Assembly: GCF_004803895.1 (NCBI RefSeq)
Contig: NZ_CP021978.1
Location: forward strand, 2,852,001-2,916,000
Source of the DNA: Streptomyces hawaiiensis
Lineage (GTDB): Bacteria > Actinomycetota > Actinomycetes > Streptomycetales > Streptomycetaceae
DNA length: 64,000 bases
Direction: 5' to 3'
Below, one piece after another: positions 61,714 through 64,000 of the stretch (positions are counted from its first letter, which is position 1; every line of letters starts with the position of its first letter). The notes beneath the pieces were generated by a model. It saw only the letters and a program-made list of their open reading frames with translations. It did no database searches and was not told where the DNA came from. A program made the position numbers and the translations under genes.

Positions 61714-63807
61714 TCAGCGAGCGTCGGCGGCCACGGGCTTCCGTTCCTTGGGCGGGGCCGTCCGCTCCGGTGCGCGGGAGAGCTTCCCCGGCCACCACAT
61801 CCGCCGCTTGAGCAGCACACTCGCGGTGGTCACCAGGTACGTACGCACCAGGAACGTGTCCAGCAGCACCCCGACCGCGATGACGAACCCGAGCTCGACC
61901 AGCCCGACCATCGGCAGCGTGGTCAGCACCGCGAACGTCGCCGCGAGCACCACCCCCGCCGAGGCGATGACCCCACCGGTCGTCCGCAACGCGGTGAGCG
62001 CCGCGGCCTCCGGCTCGGCCCCGCGCACGGACTCCTCCCGCATCCGGTGCATCAGGAAGATGCCGTAGTCGACACCGAGGGCGACCAGGAACACGAAGGA
62101 CAGCAGTCCGAGCCCGGGATCGTTCCCGGCGAACCCGAACACCGGCTCGAACACCAGCCCGCCGATGCCGAGAGCGGCGCCCCAGACCGCCACCACCGCC
62201 GCCAGCAGCAGCAACGGCGCGACGAGGCTGCGCAACAGCCCGACCAGGATGACGAACACGGCCCCGAGCACCAGCGGCACGATCACCTTCCGGTCCCGCG
62301 ACTCGCTGTCGGCCAGATCCATCTGCTGCGCACTGGGTCCGCCGACGTACGCGCCCCGGGGGTCGAGCCCGGCCCGCAGCGTCTCGATGGTGCGGGTCTC
62401 GGCCGGCGACTCGGGGGCCGCGGTGGTGAAGACGGCGATCTCGGTCCAGCCCGCGCCGCTGCGTCCGGACTTCACCTCGGCGACGCCCTCGGTCGTACGG
62501 GCCCGGTCGGCGGCCGCCTCGGCCCGCTCCTCGGGCGCGATCACCGTCACGGGCCGGCTGCTGCGCTCGGGATACTCGCGCGCCAGCGTCTGCATCGCGG
62601 TGATGGACTCGGGCCGCTCGGTGAAGGAGTCCTCCTGCTTGATGCTCCCGGACAGATTCAGCGTGCCGAGCGCGAGCGCCCCGAGCAGCGCGGCACCGCC
62701 CACGAGCACGGTGACGGGCCGCCGCGTCGCCGAGGTGCCCATCGCGGCGAACAGCGACCGCCGGGCCTTCGGCTCACTGCCGAACGCGGGGATCAGCGGC
62801 CAGAAGACCCGCCGTCCCAGCAGCACCAGAACAGCCGGCAGCAGGGTCGTCATGGCGACCAGCGCGGCGAGCACTCCGATCGTGCCGACCGGGCCCATGC
62901 CCCTGCTGCTGTTGAGGTCGGCGGCGAGCAGACACAGCAGCCCGGCCGCGACCGTCCCCGAGGAGGCGAGGATCGCCGGCCCGCAGCCGCGCAGGGCGGT
63001 GCGCATGGCGTCGTACGGCCGCTCGTGACGCCGCAGTTCCTCGCGGTAGCGGGAGATGAGGAGCAGCGCGTAGTCGGTGCCGGCGCCGAGAACCAGCACG
63101 GTCATCACGCCGCCGCTCTGTCCGGTGACGGTGACGTCGAACAGTTCGTGCAGCCCGTACCCGGCGGCCATCGACACGGTGGCGGCGACCCCCGCCACGG
63201 CGAGCGGCACCAGCCACAGGAAGGGGCTGCGGTAGATGAGGATGAGCAGCACGGTGACGACGCCGAGGGTGGCGAGCAGCAGCGTGGCGTCGAGCGTCTC
63301 GAACACCTTGTTCATGTCGGTGTTCAGCGCGCCGGGCCCGCCGACCTCGACGCTCAGCCCGCCGTCGCCGTCGGCGATGTCCCGCACCCCGTCGACGAAG
63401 GCGTCCCGGGCCTTCTCGTCCTGGCCGGGCTGGGTGCTGGAGACCGGGTACATCAGGGTGGAGCCGTCCTTCGACGGGATGCCCCGCGGCTCCCCCGCCA
63501 GGTCGTAGGCGCCGCTCACCTCGGTGATCTGCTCGTCGGCGGTGCGCCGGTCGGCGTCGGTCAGACCGCCGTCCCGGTGGTAGACGAGCACCACGTCGGT
63601 CGACTCCCCGCCGGGCAACCGGTCCTGGATCCGCGCCACCTGCGTCGAGTCGGCGCTGTCGGGCAGGTAGTCGACCGCCCGGTTCTGCTGGACGTCGGCG
63701 AACTTGCCGGCGAGCGGCCCGACCAGCACGAGCGCGGCGAGCCACAGCCCGACCACCGCCCAGGGCACGGCCCGCTTCCGCCCGGTACGCGTCCTTACGG
63801 CCCCCAT
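61714..63807 (-). CDS. MMPL-family (RND-type) membrane exporter
   Basis: A 697-residue MMPL protein with two similar halves: TM1 (AVPWAVVGLWLAALVLVGPLAGKF), a large extracytoplasmic domain, a five-helix bundle (LDATLLLATLGVVTVLLILIYRSPFLWLVPLAVAGVAATVSMAAG; VLVLGAGTDYALLLISRYREELRR), then a second TM and domain (AVFVILVGLLRSLVAPLLLLAAVVAVWG; FLVALGVDYGIFLMHRMREE). The Gly-Thr/Val-Asp-Tyr motifs are the proton-relay positions. Export of lipids or hydrophobic compounds is likely. Followed by a two-component pair; a 20-bp palindrome lies 120 bp upstream. Confidence 0.93.
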   Translation of the reverse strand: MGAVRTRTGRKRAVPWAVVGLWLAALVLVGPLAGKFADVQQNRAVDYLPDSADSTQVARIQDRLPGGESTDVVLVYHRDGGLTDADRRTADEQITEVSGAYDLAGEPRGIPSKDGSTLMYPVSSTQPGQDEKARDAFVDGVRDIADGDGGLSVEVGGPGALNTDMNKVFETLDATLLLATLGVVTVLLILIYRSPFLWLVPLAVAGVAATVSMAAGYGLHELFDVTVTGQSGGVMTVLVLGAGTDYALLLISRYREELRRHERPYDAMRTALRGCGPAILASSGTVAAGLLCLLAADLNSSRGMGPVGTIGVLAALVAMTTLLPAVLVLLGRRVFWPLIPAFGSEPKARRSLFAAMGTSATRRPVTVLVGGAALLGALALGTLNLSGSIKQEDSFTERPESITAMQTLAREYPERSSRPVTVIAPEERAEAAADRARTTEGVAEVKSGRSGAGWTEIAVFTTAAPESPAETRTIETLRAGLDPRGAYVGGPSAQQMDLADSESRDRKVIVPLVLGAVFVILVGLLRSLVAPLLLLAAVVAVWGAALGIGGLVFEPVFGFAGNDPGLGLLSFVFLVALGVDYGIFLMHRMREESVRGAEPEAAALTALRTTGGVIASAGVVLAATFAVLTTLPMVGLVELGFVIAVGVLLDTFLVRTYLVTTASVLLKRRMWWPGKLSRAPERTAPPKERKPVAADAR

Positions 63808-63927
63808 GTGTAGGGCTCCCTCCGGTCGGGTGTCTGGATCGGTTTCCAGACTCCCGTCGGACGGGGGCCGTTGCGTCGGGCGTGAGGTCGAGCCGGGGAG
63901 TACTGCCGGGGGCGGTCCCGGCCGTGT

Positions 63928-63947
63928 GTTACTCCCCGGGGAGTAAC
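63928..63947. promoter_or_regulatory. perfect 20-bp palindrome upstream of MMPL gene
   Basis: GTTACTCCCCGGGGAGTAAC (63928-63947) is a perfect palindrome, 120 bp upstream of the MMPL start. A related half-site, GGGGAGTAC, lies at 63894-63902. The lack of a loop suits protein binding better than termination. A TetR-type dimer or the linked regulator could bind it. Confidence 0.5.
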
Positions 63948-63960
63948 GCGGTGGTGTGCC

Positions 63961-64000
63961 TCACGAAGGCGTGCGCGCCGCCGCTGCCAGCAGCCGTGTC
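63961..64000 (-). CDS. possible C-terminal end of a gene entering from the right
   Basis: Reading leftwards from 64000, one frame gives TRLLAAAARTPS and stops at TGA (63963-63961), a common-looking actinobacterial C-terminus. Another frame runs to a TAA inside the palindrome. Only 40 bp are visible, so this is a guess that a leftward gene lies upstream of the MMPL gene. Confidence 0.25.
   Translation of the reverse strand, partial: TRLLAAAARTPS

Overview
The window is chromosomal DNA from a Streptomyces-type actinomycete. The evidence is very high G+C, strong G/C bias at third codon positions, many GTG starts, mycothiol-linked and Tat-exported proteins, and actinobacterial signature genes (class F sortase, FUR-type Zur, single-chain GlyRS, PPDK). 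Gene content and order (nasA, a SoxR-controlled flavin reductase, nirBD, ppdK, glyQS, znuACB-zur, uppS, recO) resemble the core chromosome of S. coelicolor as I remember it. I see no tRNA, rRNA, CRISPR array or intact mobile element.

Region 1-6.2 kb: truncated dgt, a sirohydrochlorin chelatase-like gene, a SanA/YdcF-type membrane protein, then a leftward three-gene operon (stand-alone amino-acid-type adenylation enzyme, membrane heme/flavin reductase, enoyl-CoA hydratase). Region 6.2-19.7 kb: nitrate/nitrite assimilation. nasA and a nirB-like/nirB/nirD operon each have a candidate GlnR site, and the siroheme-pathway gene lies nearby. Between them lie an M4 protease, a SoxR-box FMN reductase, a secreted protein plus sortase, and a divergent HxlR/imine-reductase pair.

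Region 19.7-30.8 kb: a DinB-like mycothiol enzyme, a Tat-exported beta-propeller protein, an SDR, a beta-carbonic anhydrase translationally coupled to a SulP transporter with an odd N-terminal extension, an OmpR-type two-component system, a PhoX-like protein, an excalibur protein and a Nudix hydrolase. Region 30.9-43.4 kb: ppdK, a ROK repressor divergent from a GH63-like/debranching-type glycosidase operon, an LTA-synthase-like membrane sulfatase, dusB and an MFS exporter.

Region 43.5-45.6 kb is an accessory-looking patch: a small Cys/His protein, an unusual one-TM protein with a Gly/Asn/His repeat motif, AT-richer non-coding DNA and a truncated LysE gene. Region 45.7-55.2 kb: EEP nuclease, glyQS, the Zur-controlled zinc uptake operon plus zur, an MFS exporter, uppS, recO and two overlapping small genes. 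Region 55.4-64 kb: GNAT, a secreted tripeptidyl-peptidase-like hydrolase, a PTP-like phosphatase, and a deletion scar joining the back halves of a GntR/FCD regulator and a DppF-type ATPase upstream of an intact DapA-family gene. It ends with an MMPL exporter followed by a NarL-type two-component system.

The most unusual item is the adenylation enzyme/membrane flavoprotein operon, which looks like a split bacterial version of the fungal TmpL architecture. Other points worth checking are the dpp deletion scar, the Gly/Asn/His motif protein, the SulP extension, and several well-formed operators (SoxR, Zur, GlnR, HxlR, ROK).
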